In this document: positions 41,820 to 48,954 of the stretch, one piece after another | Numbering within the stretch: position 1 is the first letter of the stretch | Layout: every line of letters begins with the position of its first letter | From: Mesobacillus foraminis | GTDB taxonomy: Bacteria; Bacillota; Bacilli; Bacillales; Cytobacillaceae | DNA: 64,000 nucleotides | Reading direction: 5' to 3' | NCBI RefSeq assembly: GCF_004340465.1 | Contig: NZ_SLVV01000011.1 | Location: 62,001-126,000, forward strand | Position numbers and translations under genes: made by a program | Notes under the pieces: model-generated | The model's database searches: none | Seen by the model: only the letters and a program-made list of their open reading frames with translations | What the model was told of the DNA's origin: nothing

Positions 41820-43064
41820 CTAAATCCTGATCTTTGCAAATTTGCGTTTGCCAACCTGTATAATTAAACCATCTGTCACATTAATCTGGAATTGGGAGTC
41901 TTCAACCTTGTTTCCGTTAATTTTAATTCCTCTATTTTCAATCATTCTCCGTGCTTCACTCTTGGACTTTAACAATTGTAAATCTACAAGCAAATTTATG
42001 ACGGATGTTACCGTTTCCCCTTTCCATTCAATTGCAGGGATTTCCTCAGGCATGGAACCTTGCTGGAAGACGGTGATGAAGTGCTGCTCTGCCTTTTCTG
42101 CTGCCTCGGTTCCATGGTATATTTTCACAATGGTCTTGCCGAGCAACATTTTTGCGTCCCTGGGGTGTAAAACACCTGTTTCAAGATCATCCTTAATTGT
42201 TTTAATTTGGTCAGGGGTAAAATCGGTTATCAGCTCAAAGTATTTAATCATCAATTCGTCAGGAATGGACATTGATTTGCCGTACATTTCCTGCGGGCTT
42301 TCATCTATGCCGATGTAGTTGTTCTTGGATTTGGACATCTTCTCAACACCATCAAGGCCTTCTAATAAAGGCATTAATAAGGCAACCTGCTTTTCTTTCC
42401 TAAACTTTTCTTGAAAGTGTCTTCCCATAAGAACATTGAAATGCTGATCTGTCCCGCCAAGTTCAACATCGGATTCTAAGACAACCGAATCATAGCCCTG
42501 CATAAGCGGGTAGAAGAATTCGTGCAGGGATATTGGTTTGCCAAAAGCAATTCTTTCTTCGAAGTCATCCCTTTCCATCAGCCTTGCTACCGTTATTTTG
42601 CCGGCCAGTTGAATAACATCCTCGAATTTCAATTCAGACAGCCATTTGGAATTATAATGCAGCTCAACCTTTTCCATATCAATTACTTTTGCAAATTGTT
42701 CAAAGTATGTTTTAGCATTATGCTTTACCTCTTCATCCGTCAGTTGTTTTCTAGCTACGGACTTTCCTGTTGGATCCCCGATTTTTCCGGTAAAATCCCC
42801 AATGATAAGTTGGATAATATGGCCATTTTCCTGGAATTGCCTCATCTTGTTTAAGACGACCGTATGCCCTAGGTGGACATCCGGGGCGGAAGGATCTAAT
42901 CCAAGCTTGATCTTTAGCGGGGTGTTCTCTACAATCGACTTTGCCACTTTGAGTTCCAATTCTTCGACGGGAATTATATCATGCACGCCTTGGCTGTATA
43001 TGGCGATCTGCCTTTGAACTTCAGCTAGTTGATCCTTTGTTAACTGTTCCATTAGTGTTTTCAT
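41820..43064 (-). CDS. tyrZ: Tyrosyl-tRNA synthetase (TyrZ type)
   Basis: A 414-residue class I aminoacyl-tRNA synthetase charging tRNA-Tyr. The HIGH motif is HLGH at 64-67 and KMSKS at 242-246 ([10 protein letters not shown]). The C-terminal S4-type RNA-binding domain ends the protein ([26 protein letters not shown]). It is of the TyrZ branch, as in B. subtilis, where tyrZ has a MarR-type neighbour (ywaE), also the case here. A T-box leader controls it. AGGAGG precedes the ATG. Confidence 0.96.
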   Translation of the reverse strand: MKTLMEQLTKDQLAEVQRQIAIYSQGVHDIIPVEELELKVAKSIVENTPLKIKLGLDPSAPDVHLGHTVVLNKMRQFQENGHIIQLIIGDFTGKIGDPTGKSVARKQLTDEEVKHNAKTYFEQFAKVIDMEKVELHYNSKWLSELKFEDVIQLAGKITVARLMERDDFEERIAFGKPISLHEFFYPLMQGYDSVVLESDVELGGTDQHFNVLMGRHFQEKFRKEKQVALLMPLLEGLDGVEKMSKSKNNYIGIDESPQEMYGKSMSIPDELMIKYFELITDFTPDQIKTIKDDLETGVLHPRDAKMLLGKTIVKIYHGTEAAEKAEQHFITVFQQGSMPEEIPAIEWKGETVTSVINLLVDLQLLKSKSEARRMIENRGIKINGNKVEDSQFQINVTDGLIIQVGKRKFAKIRI

Positions 43065-43089
43065 TCCGTATTCCTCCTAAAATAAATAT

Positions 43090-43335
43090 AAAAAAACCAC
43101 ATCCCTAAAAAAGGGACGTGGTTTAACTCTTGCACGCGGTACCACCCTTATTGAAGAACAGCATTGTTCTTCCACTCAACGAATAACGGCTCGTCCGTCC
43201 TTTGCTACTTCGGGTTCACAAAGAAAGCTCCAGGAATGTATTTCGTGTTATCTTTGTATCGATTCGCACCAACCATCGACTCTCTGGGTAACAGGGAGAT
43301 AACGACTACTGAGTTTCCCATCAATGCTTTTTAAT
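43090..43335 (-). promoter_or_regulatory. T-box leader of tyrZ
   Basis: In the minus-strand leader the T-box core reads GGTGGTACCGCGTGC (revcomp of 43132-43146), the antiterminator partner for the tRNA 3' end. The terminator AAACCAC.TCCCT / AGGGA.GTGGTTT with a T run lies at 43094-43124. Stem I has a TTACCCAGAGAG segment whose UAC (43288-43290 on the complementary strand) is a plausible Tyr specifier, and AG-box-like GGTTGGTGCGAATCG. Uncharged tRNA-Tyr would promote read-through into tyrZ. Confidence 0.93.
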
Positions 43336-43350
43336 ATTCGGTTGTTTCCA

Positions 43351-43872
43351 TTAGAAATTATTATCCCTAATGACTCTTCTCAGCAGTCTGGAGATCTTTT
43401 TATGTTCGTCTCCATTCAGACTAGAAACGATTTCAACCTCGCCTTTATGAAAGCGGGGGTACAGTTCTTCCATCACTCTTTTTCCCTTTTCCGTTAAAAC
43501 AACATAGGTGATTCTCTTATCCCTTTGATCTCCTTTTCGATAACAAAGCTCTTTTTTTTCAAGGGTTTTAGTGATATTGCTGACAGTTGCTTTACTGACA
43601 CCACTTAATTCAGCCAATTTCTTTGTTTCAATTGATTCCCAAATCCATAAATCATAAATAATGGAAAAAGCAGTCCAAGATAGGCCATACTCTGATAAAA
43701 CTTCTCTTTCCATTTTGTTCCTTAAACCCTGCGCTATTCGATATATATTTGATACAACTGCAATTGCGTCCAGGTTTATAGAATCCATCGGAAGTTTTGC
43801 TAAGACATTGATGGTGTCCCTCTCTTCAGGGAGCAATTCTCCATCTTCATTAAATGAGTGAATAAAAACCAC
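43351..43872 (-). CDS. MarR family regulator (YwaE-like)
   Basis: A 173-residue winged-helix regulator of the MarR family. The HTH is ETKKLAELSGVSKATVSNITKTLEKKELCYRKGDQRDKRITYVVLTEKGKRVMEEL (about 90-145), with helical dimer regions either side. It sits immediately upstream of the tyrZ T-box leader, as ywaE does in B. subtilis. Ligand and regulon are unknown. The start is uncertain: the GTG at 43872 has AAGGTGAG directly abutting it, so a start further in (for example Met29) is possible. A candidate operator is at 43892-43911. Confidence 0.9.
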   Translation of the reverse strand: MVFIHSFNEDGELLPEERDTINVLAKLPMDSINLDAIAVVSNIYRIAQGLRNKMEREVLSEYGLSWTAFSIIYDLWIWESIETKKLAELSGVSKATVSNITKTLEKKELCYRKGDQRDKRITYVVLTEKGKRVMEELYPRFHKGEVEIVSSLNGDEHKKISRLLRRVIRDNNF

Positions 43873-43891
43873 CTCACCTTATAGTCGGTAA

Positions 43892-43911
43892 ATCGTTAGC
43901 TATGAAACGAT
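43892..43911. promoter_or_regulatory. Candidate MarR operator
   Basis: Inverted repeat ATCGTT-AGCTATGA-AACGAT just upstream of the MarR gene, a position typical of autoregulation. Not proven. Confidence 0.4.
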
Positions 43912-44250
43912 AATAGCAAAAATAGGATCAGAGTGCAAGTTCATTTGAATGAAACGAATTTTTACCAATTTTTAATTCGGTTGTTGCCAGCATCAAGATA
44001 TTTTGCACTTTGTATCCGACCGGCAGAGTATTTTTACTTTCTCTGTTGGTCAGCTTCCTTTTAAAATACTCTTCTGTCTATCTGGGAAAAAAAGGGTGAA
44101 TATTGATTCTTCTTGTGAATGCCTATTTCTAATAGGAAGGAAATTTTCCTTAAATTTTTGGTCAGCTCCTAAATATTTCATGGTTTCTGTCGAAATAAAA
44201 AGAGAAAAGGCTATCTGAGGTAGCAAGGAAAGATGACAGGGGAGTCGGGC
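43912..44250. other. Intergenic interval before motA
   Basis: About 340 bp with no supported gene. I looked for a SigD-type promoter (TAAA and CCGATAT) and did not find a convincing one. It contains GACCGGCAGAGTATTTTT, also seen at 38602 in similar form. Confidence 0.35.
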
Positions 44251-45045
44251 ATGGATAAAACATCGATTATAGGAATAATCCTTGGCATAATTGCGGTTGG
44301 GGTTGGAATGGTCCTTAAAGGAGTAAGTGTTGTCGCGCTGGCCAATCCTGCCGCCATATTAATCATACTGGTCGGTACAATGGCAACCGTGACAATTGCT
44401 TTCCCAACCAATGAAATTAAAAAGGTGCCGAAGCTCTTTGGCGTTATTTTTAAGGAGCAGGAAGAAGCAGATATGGGTGAATTAATCCGGATGTTTTCCG
44501 ATTGGGCACAGCTTGCCAGGAAGGAAGGGCTTCTGGCACTGGAGGCTAAAACCGGTGAAATCGAGGATGAATTTTTAAAGAATGGTCTTTCCCTTGCAGT
44601 TGACGGCCAGAGTGCCGATTATATCCGTGATATCTTATCGGAGGAGATTGAGGCAATGGAAGAGCGGCATTCCGTTGGAGCGGCGATTTTTTCGCAGGCC
44701 GGCACTTATGCCCCTACACTGGGAGTGCTCGGTGCTGTTATCGGACTGATTGCCGCACTGGGTTACATGAATGACAGTGAAGCGCTTGGACATGCAATCA
44801 GTGCTGCATTCGTGGCAACGCTGATGGGAATTTTTACAGGATATGTATTGTGGCATCCATTTTCTAATAAACTCAAACGTAAATCTAAACAGGAAGCCAA
44901 GGTTAAATACCTGATGGTTGAAGGAATCCTTTCCATCCTGGAGGGAGAGGCCCCAAGGGTGATTGAGCAGAAGCTTGCCGCCTACTTGCCAGCGGGTGAG
45001 AGGAAGCAGATCCTGGAAGAAAGCGTTGTGGGAAATAATGAGTAA
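44251..45045 (+). CDS. motA: Flagellar motor stator protein MotA
   Basis: A 264-residue proton-channel stator subunit with four membrane segments. It starts MDKTSIIGIILGIIAVGVGMVLKGVSVVALANPAAI, very like B. subtilis MotA. A cytoplasmic loop (about 75-165) holds rotor-contact charges in LARKEGLLALEAK and VDGQSADYIRDILSEEIEAMEERH, then GTYAPTLGVLGAVIGLIAALGYM. It works with MotB to drive rotation. The ATG at 44251 has GGGGAG at 6 nt. It overlaps motB by 8 bp, so they are coupled. Confidence 0.96.
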   Translation: MDKTSIIGIILGIIAVGVGMVLKGVSVVALANPAAILIILVGTMATVTIAFPTNEIKKVPKLFGVIFKEQEEADMGELIRMFSDWAQLARKEGLLALEAKTGEIEDEFLKNGLSLAVDGQSADYIRDILSEEIEAMEERHSVGAAIFSQAGTYAPTLGVLGAVIGLIAALGYMNDSEALGHAISAAFVATLMGIFTGYVLWHPFSNKLKRKSKQEAKVKYLMVEGILSILEGEAPRVIEQKLAAYLPAGERKQILEESVVGNNE

Positions 45046-45856
45046 AAGAAAAAAGAAGCATCAGGAGGAGCATCATGTCGATGAATCATGGCTGCTCCCC
45101 TATGCGGATTTACTGACCTTGCTCCTGGCGCTTTTCATCGTGTTGTTTGCGATGAGCTCCGTTGACGCTGTAAAATTCCAGCAATTATCAAAAACGTTCA
45201 ACGAAGTTTTTACGGGCGGGACAGGCATAATGGAATACCAAAGTCCGATACAAGAAGAAAATACGGAATTGCAGGATCAGAAGAACGAGGACAAGGAAAA
45301 GGATGCTGTCGCGGCTTTATCAGAAAACGAGCAGAACAGTCTGGATCAGGACCAAGCCAAGGAAATTGAGGCACTCCTGAAGGCCAGGGACAAGGAAGAG
45401 CTTAAGCAGCTTCAGGACAAGGTGAATGCCTATATCAAAGAGAAGGATTTAAAGAATAAACTCAATACCTCGCTTACCGATGAAGGCTTGCTGGTCACCA
45501 TCCGGGACAATGTTCTTTTTGCTTCGGGAAAGGCAACCATCCGGCAAGAGGATGTGCAAACAGCAAAAGAGATTTCTGATCTGCTTGTAATGAATCCCCC
45601 GCGGAACATCATCATCAGCGGTCATACCGATAATGTCCCAATTAAAAATGCCAATTTCGAGTCAAACTGGGAACTCAGTGTCATGCGGGCAGTAGAGTTT
45701 ATGAAAATTCTCCTGAAAAATGACGAGCTTAATCCCCGCTGGTTCAGCGCCAAAGGCTTTGGCGAATTCCAGCCGGCAGCATCAAATGACACAGCCCAGG
45801 GAAAAGCCCGAAACAGAAGGGTTGAAATCCTGATTCTGCCAAGGAGTGCAGGTTGA
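45038..45856 (+). CDS. motB: Flagellar motor stator protein MotB
   Basis: A 272-residue MotB. After a basic N-terminus it has HVDESWLLPYADLLTLLLALFIVLFAMSS, a single membrane helix with the proton-carrying Asp near 25 (PYADLL). A plug/linker with charged, helical sequence follows (about 70-150), then an OmpA-like peptidoglycan-binding domain (about 165-265), with IIISGHTDNVPI and NWELSVMRAVEFM and RNRRVEILILP. It anchors MotA to the wall. The ATG at 45038 overlaps the motA end. A terminator follows. Confidence 0.96.
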   Translation: MSKRKKKHQEEHHVDESWLLPYADLLTLLLALFIVLFAMSSVDAVKFQQLSKTFNEVFTGGTGIMEYQSPIQEENTELQDQKNEDKEKDAVAALSENEQNSLDQDQAKEIEALLKARDKEELKQLQDKVNAYIKEKDLKNKLNTSLTDEGLLVTIRDNVLFASGKATIRQEDVQTAKEISDLLVMNPPRNIIISGHTDNVPIKNANFESNWELSVMRAVEFMKILLKNDELNPRWFSAKGFGEFQPAASNDTAQGKARNRRVEILILPRSAG

Positions 45857-45878
45857 TTTATTTTCATATGGTAAAAGT

Positions 45879-45916
45879 GCAGCCGGACCTAATGTTGTCG
45901 GCTGTTTTTTTTTTGT
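45879..45916 (+). terminator. Rho-independent terminator of motAB
   Basis: GCAGCCG..AC / GT..CGGCTGT stem followed by TTTTTTTTT. Confidence 0.85.
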
Positions 45917-46016
45917 ACTAATAAGGAGTATTTCGAAGAAGGTACCTATGCTAATGGCAGAATCTTTAATGATAGATGAACCCTGTTGGAGCTAAGGGGG
46001 TTTGCCCGTGCTCGTG

Positions 46017-46095
46017 GAAAATGGGGTGGAGGGAACGCAAAAAGCAAATGCGTGCCAGAGAGCAGAGGAAAGCAAGGGGGGAGGGAACACAAGAT
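46017..46095. repeat. Diverged 52-bp repeat, second locus
   Basis: GAGGGAACGC at 46029 and GAGGGAACAC at 46081 are exactly 52 bp apart. The first unit reads ACGCAAAAAGCAAATGCGTG and keeps ACGC/GCGT arms. This matches the diverged units at 25819-25880 in period, position of the arms and the CGTGCC that follows. The surrounding 45917-46576 has no supported gene. Confidence 0.7.
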
Positions 46096-46576
46096 GAGCC
46101 TATAACTAGATGGGAAAACATAAGAGGTTCTACGGTATTTCCGATTAATACTACGGGTGGAAAGCAGAGAGGACTTAGGCAAACTTATTCTAATAAACCA
46201 ATTGAATTAATTGCAGGGGCGTGGGTTCTACCTTCTTAAAAACTATGATAAGTCTGAGGGTGGAGAAACATATATAAACTATTATGATTCAGGTATTGGA
46301 TTACAAGCTACCTCCAAATCTAAGAGTGTCTTTATTTATAAAAAGAATCTAGTCCTTTCCTTCCTGCTTCGGTACATCTGGTTTGCACATTTTATCTAGC
46401 CCTGCTCCAATTAAGAGTATGCATGCAATTGGAATTGAGAAATTTAATATATGGACTAAGGTCATTTTCAACTCCTCCTTATAATAGGGGGCTTCCTGAT
46501 AGTATTAATATAAGTTAATTTTCACAGATTAGACACAATTATTAACAGAATTATCGATAAATTAATAAACGGCTAA

Positions 46577-46633
46577 TAAAAGCATCTGAAAAAAATCAGC
46601 CCTACGGCTGAGTCTTCTTCAGATGCTTTTTTT
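46577..46633 (-). terminator. Rho-independent terminator of the SinR-like gene
   Basis: AAAAGCATCTGAA / TTCAGATGCTTTT, with an inner TCAGCC/GGCTGA hairpin. The minus-strand side carries the poly-T that ends the transcript. Confidence 0.8.
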
Positions 46634-46646
46634 ACTGCATATTCTC

Positions 46647-46982
46647 CTAGTTTCCTTGCTTGTTTTTGAATTTTACAAAGTCGAGATAAAAAGCAAAGTC
46701 TTCCTTGCGAATTCCATTCTTGATTGCTTCATCAATCATTTCGAGCCACTCTGGATCTACGGGAGGCAGATGTTCTGCAGTGCTGGCTTCGCACATTAAT
46801 TCTTCCGGAGATACTCCGAGTGTGTTTGCAAGGCGTGACAGAACATGAAGGGATGGATTTTCCTGGATCCCTCGTTCAATATAGCTTAAGTATGATTTGG
46901 AAACCCCCGCTTTTTCGGCAAGCTCGGTGATGGAATATTCTTTTTGGATCCTGAGCCTTTTAATTTGCTGACCTACCCCCAT
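46647..46982 (-). CDS. SinR-like XRE-family regulator
   Basis: A 111-residue regulator with N-terminal XRE helix-turn-helix (IKRLRIQKEYSITELAEKAGVSKSYLSYIERGIQENPSLHVLSRLANTLG, about 8-57) and a C-terminal SinI-like multimerisation helix pair (DPEWLEMIDEAIKNGIRKEDFAFYLDFVKFK). It is a SinR paralog, possibly equivalent to SlrR. AAGGAG precedes the ATG. It diverges from a small zinc-ribbon gene, with a SinR-type operator between them. Hetero-multimers with SinR or SinI are likely by family, not shown. Confidence 0.88.
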   Translation of the reverse strand: MGVGQQIKRLRIQKEYSITELAEKAGVSKSYLSYIERGIQENPSLHVLSRLANTLGVSPEELMCEASTAEHLPPVDPEWLEMIDEAIKNGIRKEDFAFYLDFVKFKNKQGN

Positions 46983-47029
46983 TTTTTATTCTCCTTATTT
47001 TAGCTGTCCATACAATTTCATTATAACGA

Positions 47030-47043
47030 ACAAATCAGTTCTG
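47030..47043. promoter_or_regulatory. Second GAAC/GTTC inverted repeat upstream of the SinR-like gene
   Basis: GAAC-N6-GTTC lies 40-50 bp upstream of the SinR-like gene start and could be a weaker SinR half-site pair. Confidence 0.35.
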
Positions 47044-47085
47044 TAAAAAACACAAAAAGTAAGCAATTACAAGATATACCTAGAT

Positions 47086-47106
47086 AAAGAACGAAAACTG
47101 TTCTTT
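47086..47106. promoter_or_regulatory. Candidate SinR operator (palindrome)
   Basis: Perfect inverted repeat AAAGAAC-GAAAACT-GTTCTTT. Each arm fits the SinR recognition sequence GTTCTYT. It lies in the divergent interval between the SinR-like gene and the zinc-ribbon gene, so SinR or the paralog may regulate either. Confidence 0.72.
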
Positions 47107-47223
47107 TTAAAGAAAAAATGACGGTTTTTGGACTTTTTCATAATTAGTTCCAATGCACTATACTCAAATTAAATCTTGAAGCATTTATTAGAAGGTATTG
47201 GGAAGTTGCAGGGAGGATAAACG

Positions 47224-47418
47224 ATGTACAGGAAAAATTGCGAGCGTTGCGGCAGGCCTTCCTTTAGCAGCAGTGAGGCAGGGACCTGGCATTGCCCGGT
47301 TTGCGGGAATGATCTCACAAACTATCCATTCTTTGACGCAGAAACTCTTGAGAAATTGATTATTCTCCAGAAATGGAGAACCCAGGTATATGATAAGAAT
47401 CATAGAGTGCTGAAATAA
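47224..47418 (+). CDS. Small zinc-ribbon protein (64 aa)
   Basis: A 64-residue protein with a treble Cys pair zinc ribbon: CERCGRPSFSSSEAGTWHCPVCGND (about 6-30; CxxC and CxxC). It ends in a helical tail TLEKLIILQKWRTQVYDKNHRVLK. Such ribbons bind zinc and often mediate protein or nucleic acid contact. No function is known to me. GGGAGGA precedes the ATG. It reads away from the SinR-like gene, across a SinR-type operator, so may be under SinR control. Confidence 0.75.
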   Translation: MYRKNCERCGRPSFSSSEAGTWHCPVCGNDLTNYPFFDAETLEKLIILQKWRTQVYDKNHRVLK

Positions 47419-47483
47419 GTTCGACTCTGTTCAAGGATATTTGAGGGAAAATATAGTTATAACTTCTTCCACTAGAACAAGCA

Positions 47484-47490
47484 TTCGACA
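47484..47490. promoter_or_regulatory. Candidate Spo0A box upstream of sinI
   Basis: TTCGACA, the complement of the 0A-box core TGTCGAA, about 190 bp before the riboswitch. In B. subtilis sinI is activated by Spo0A-P. A single 7-bp match is weak evidence. Confidence 0.35.
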
Positions 47491-47670
47491 GGCACACGGG
47501 GAATTGAAGTGTATATATAAGCAAAGATTGAATTGTTTCCATGCACCATGTCAGCTTTTGCCATAAAATAAATTAGGAATTTTAAATCTTTATGACAATT
47601 TTCAACAAAATCCTTATTAAGAACCATATAAAATAGGATTTGTTAATAAAAGTAAGCAGCTTGTCACAGA

Positions 47671-47752
47671 AAAAGGCAAACTTGTCGAAAGTCAAGGGCG
47701 CAAAGTCACGGGTCTAAGGTGTGGGATGGTGCTATGATAGCCGGACTGCCTG
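47671..47752 (+). promoter_or_regulatory. Cyclic di-GMP-I (GEMM) riboswitch in the sinI leader
   Basis: The aptamer shows all conserved blocks: AAAGGCAAAC at 47672-47681, a GAAA tetraloop arm, GGGCGCAAAGTCACGGGTCTAAGG, and GATAGCCGGACTGCC at the 3' end. P1 is made by AGGCA (47674-47678) and TGCCT (47747-47751). It resembles the Vc2-type consensus of GEMM-I c-di-GMP riboswitches. An expression platform follows immediately. The gene controlled is sinI. Confidence 0.93.
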
Positions 47753-47776
47753 GAATACGAAACGTATTTTAGGGGG
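47749..47776 (+). promoter_or_regulatory. Expression-platform hairpin overlapping P1 and the sinI RBS
   Basis: CCTGGAATACG (47749-47759) pairs over 11 bp, including two G-U, with CGTATTTTAGG (47763-47773) across an AAA loop. It uses CCT of aptamer P1 and the AGG of the AGGGGG ribosome-binding site (47771-47776), so it competes with the ligand-bound aptamer. This suggests c-di-GMP frees the site, an ON switch, by inference. Confidence 0.65.
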
Positions 47777-47785
47777 AAAAGAGAC

Positions 47786-47926
47786 ATGGAAAAAGCATTG
47801 CATAGTGAATTGGATGCCGAATGGGTGAAGTTGATCAAGGAAGCTTTAGAATTGGGAATCAATAAAGAAGAGATCAGGGATTTCCTTAACAGTGACAAAG
47901 CTGACGCAGTGGCAGTGGGCAGCTAA
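47786..47926 (+). CDS. sinI: SinI antirepressor
   Basis: A 46-residue protein, MEKALHSELDAEWVKLIKEALELGINKEEIRDFLNSDKADAVAVGS, translated from 47786. It carries the SinI/SinR dimerisation helices: DAEWVKLIKEALELGINKEEIRDFL matches both B. subtilis SinI and the C-terminus of SinR (48032-48355). SinI binds SinR and lifts repression of matrix genes. It is convergent with sinR, unlike the tandem sinIR of B. subtilis. A c-di-GMP riboswitch and a ribosome-binding-site hairpin precede it; AGGGGG is 9 nt from the ATG. Confidence 0.9.
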   Translation: MEKALHSELDAEWVKLIKEALELGINKEEIRDFLNSDKADAVAVGS

Positions 47927-47993
47927 GTCCATTTGGTACATATGCAAAAGGCTGAGTAGCTCTATAAGGGTTGCTTTTTTTCTGTGAAAAAGC

Positions 47994-48017
47994 CACCTCA
48001 TCAGGTGGCTTTTCCTT
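47994..48017. terminator. Bidirectional terminator between sinI and sinR
   Basis: AAAAGCCACCT-CATC-AGGTGGCTTTT hairpin between the convergent genes. Confidence 0.88.
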
Positions 48018-48031
48018 TCAGTAAAAATTGT

Positions 48032-48355
48032 CTATTTGCCCTGGTTGCTTCTCCACTTGTTGAATTCGAGAAATTCCTTAAATTGTTCCTTGGAAATCCC
48101 GGAATCCATAGCTTCCCGAACCAGTCCTATCCAGTCGGAATCAACGGATTCTTTGCTTGGTTCGTCATGTATTAAACGATCGACGGGGATATTTAAAACG
48201 GAGGCAATTTTTTCTAGGAATTGTATAGAAGGGTTTTTTTGAAGATTCCTTTCAAGGGAACTCAAATAAGATTTGGCTACACCAGCTTGTTCGGCCAGTT
48301 CAGATAAAGACATCTTTTTTTCAAGCCGATACTTTTTAACTCTTTCACCAATCAC
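48032..48355 (-). CDS. sinR: Master biofilm repressor SinR
   Basis: A 107-residue SinR. The XRE helix-turn-helix (IGERVKKYRLEKKMSLSELAEQAGVAKSYLSSLERNLQKNPSIQFLEKIASVL) is nearly that of B. subtilis. The C-terminal SinI-like helices (DSDWIGLVREAMDSGISKEQFKEFLEFNKWRSNQ) follow after a linker. It represses matrix operons at GTTCTYT boxes. The GTG at 48355 is chosen because it gives the family N-terminus MIGERVK with AAGGTG upstream. A GTG at 48364 would add three residues. It is 3' to, and opposite, sinI. GTTCTCT boxes lie upstream. Confidence 0.94.
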   Translation of the reverse strand: MIGERVKKYRLEKKMSLSELAEQAGVAKSYLSSLERNLQKNPSIQFLEKIASVLNIPVDRLIHDEPSKESVDSDWIGLVREAMDSGISKEQFKEFLEFNKWRSNQGK

Positions 48356-48421
48356 AAAATTCACACACCTTATACATCATATAGTTTCATCATAACAAAT
48401 TTTTGTTTGCGGTTCCATATT

Positions 48422-48438
48422 AAGAACGTTGAGAGAAC
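48422..48438 (-). promoter_or_regulatory. Candidate SinR boxes upstream of sinR
   Basis: On the minus strand GTTCTCT (48432-48438) and GTTCTT (48422-48427) stand 10 bp apart, matching GTTCTYT direct half-sites 60-80 bp upstream of sinR. They may allow autoregulation. Confidence 0.5.
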
Positions 48439-48512
48439 AAAAAATAATCCTTTCAGCCTATATTCTATTTATAGTATCGACCATTTCAGGGTTATTTTAA
48501 CAAGAAATTTTC

Positions 48513-48552
48513 AAAAAGAGCTGCCAGATCAAATGGACTGGCAGCTTTTTAT
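48513..48552 (-). terminator. Rho-independent terminator of comFB
   Basis: AGCTGCCAG / CTGGCAGCT 9-bp stem with T runs on the minus strand, after the ComFB-like gene. Confidence 0.9.
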
Positions 48553-48564
48553 TATAATCTCACC

Positions 48565-48840
48565 TTAATGCTTAGGATATTTTCCGACGAGATGAATAGC
48601 ACTGATAATCCGCTTGTTGATCCAGGCCCGGTTTTCATTGGTATTAAGCTGTTCGAATACCATTTTCCGTCCTTCCTCAGTCGTAACGTAATGGCTGGGG
48701 AGATTGTTCAGACTGATGGCAATGATATCGGTCCGGCATTTTTGGCAGTGGCAGAATGTCTGGTAGTCAGGGCTCATCATCAGTACATTCACCAGGGTAG
48801 CAACAAGTTCTTCCATAACGTTCATATAGCCTTTATCCAT
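48565..48840 (-). CDS. comFB: ComFB family protein (cyclic dinucleotide-binding candidate)
   Basis: A 91-residue ComFB (late competence development protein) family member. It contains MNVMEELVATLVNVLMMSPDYQTFCHCQKCRTDIIAISLNNLPSHYVTTEEGRKMVFEQL with the CxCxxC zinc-type cluster around 37-42, typical of the family. ComFB-family proteins have been reported to bind cyclic dinucleotides. The ATG at 48840 follows AAGGA; an upstream ATG lacks a site. It is not beside comFA/comFC as in B. subtilis, but adjoins sinR and the c-di-GMP-controlled sinI. Confidence 0.88.
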   Translation of the reverse strand: MDKGYMNVMEELVATLVNVLMMSPDYQTFCHCQKCRTDIIAISLNNLPSHYVTTEEGRKMVFEQLNTNENRAWINKRIISAIHLVGKYPKH

Positions 48841-48892
48841 GGGATCCTTCTTTCGCTCTTGAGGTTTAGACTCCATTATACTACAAGAAGTG

Positions 48893-48917
48893 GTTTTATT
48901 CTTTGAGGACAGGGAAG
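48893..48917 (+). promoter_or_regulatory. SigB-type promoter of yfkM
   Basis: GTTTTA, 13 bp, GGGAAG, about 40 bp before the ATG. yfkM is SigB-dependent in B. subtilis. Confidence 0.55.
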
Positions 48918-48954
48918 CATTATAATGGTAAGTTTTTGAAAGGAGTGACACCAT

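Noticed and set aside
46349-46466. Minus-strand small membrane ORF preceded by AAGGAGGAG
   Set aside because: The start signal is good, but the frame closes after 24 codons; the plausible hydrophobic continuation lies in another frame. It may be a decayed small gene, not supported as coding.
47682-47690. TTGTCGAAA as a Spo0A box inside the sinI leader
   Set aside because: It coincides with the GAAA tetraloop arm of the c-di-GMP riboswitch, which explains it better; the separate match at 47484 is kept as a weak candidate.
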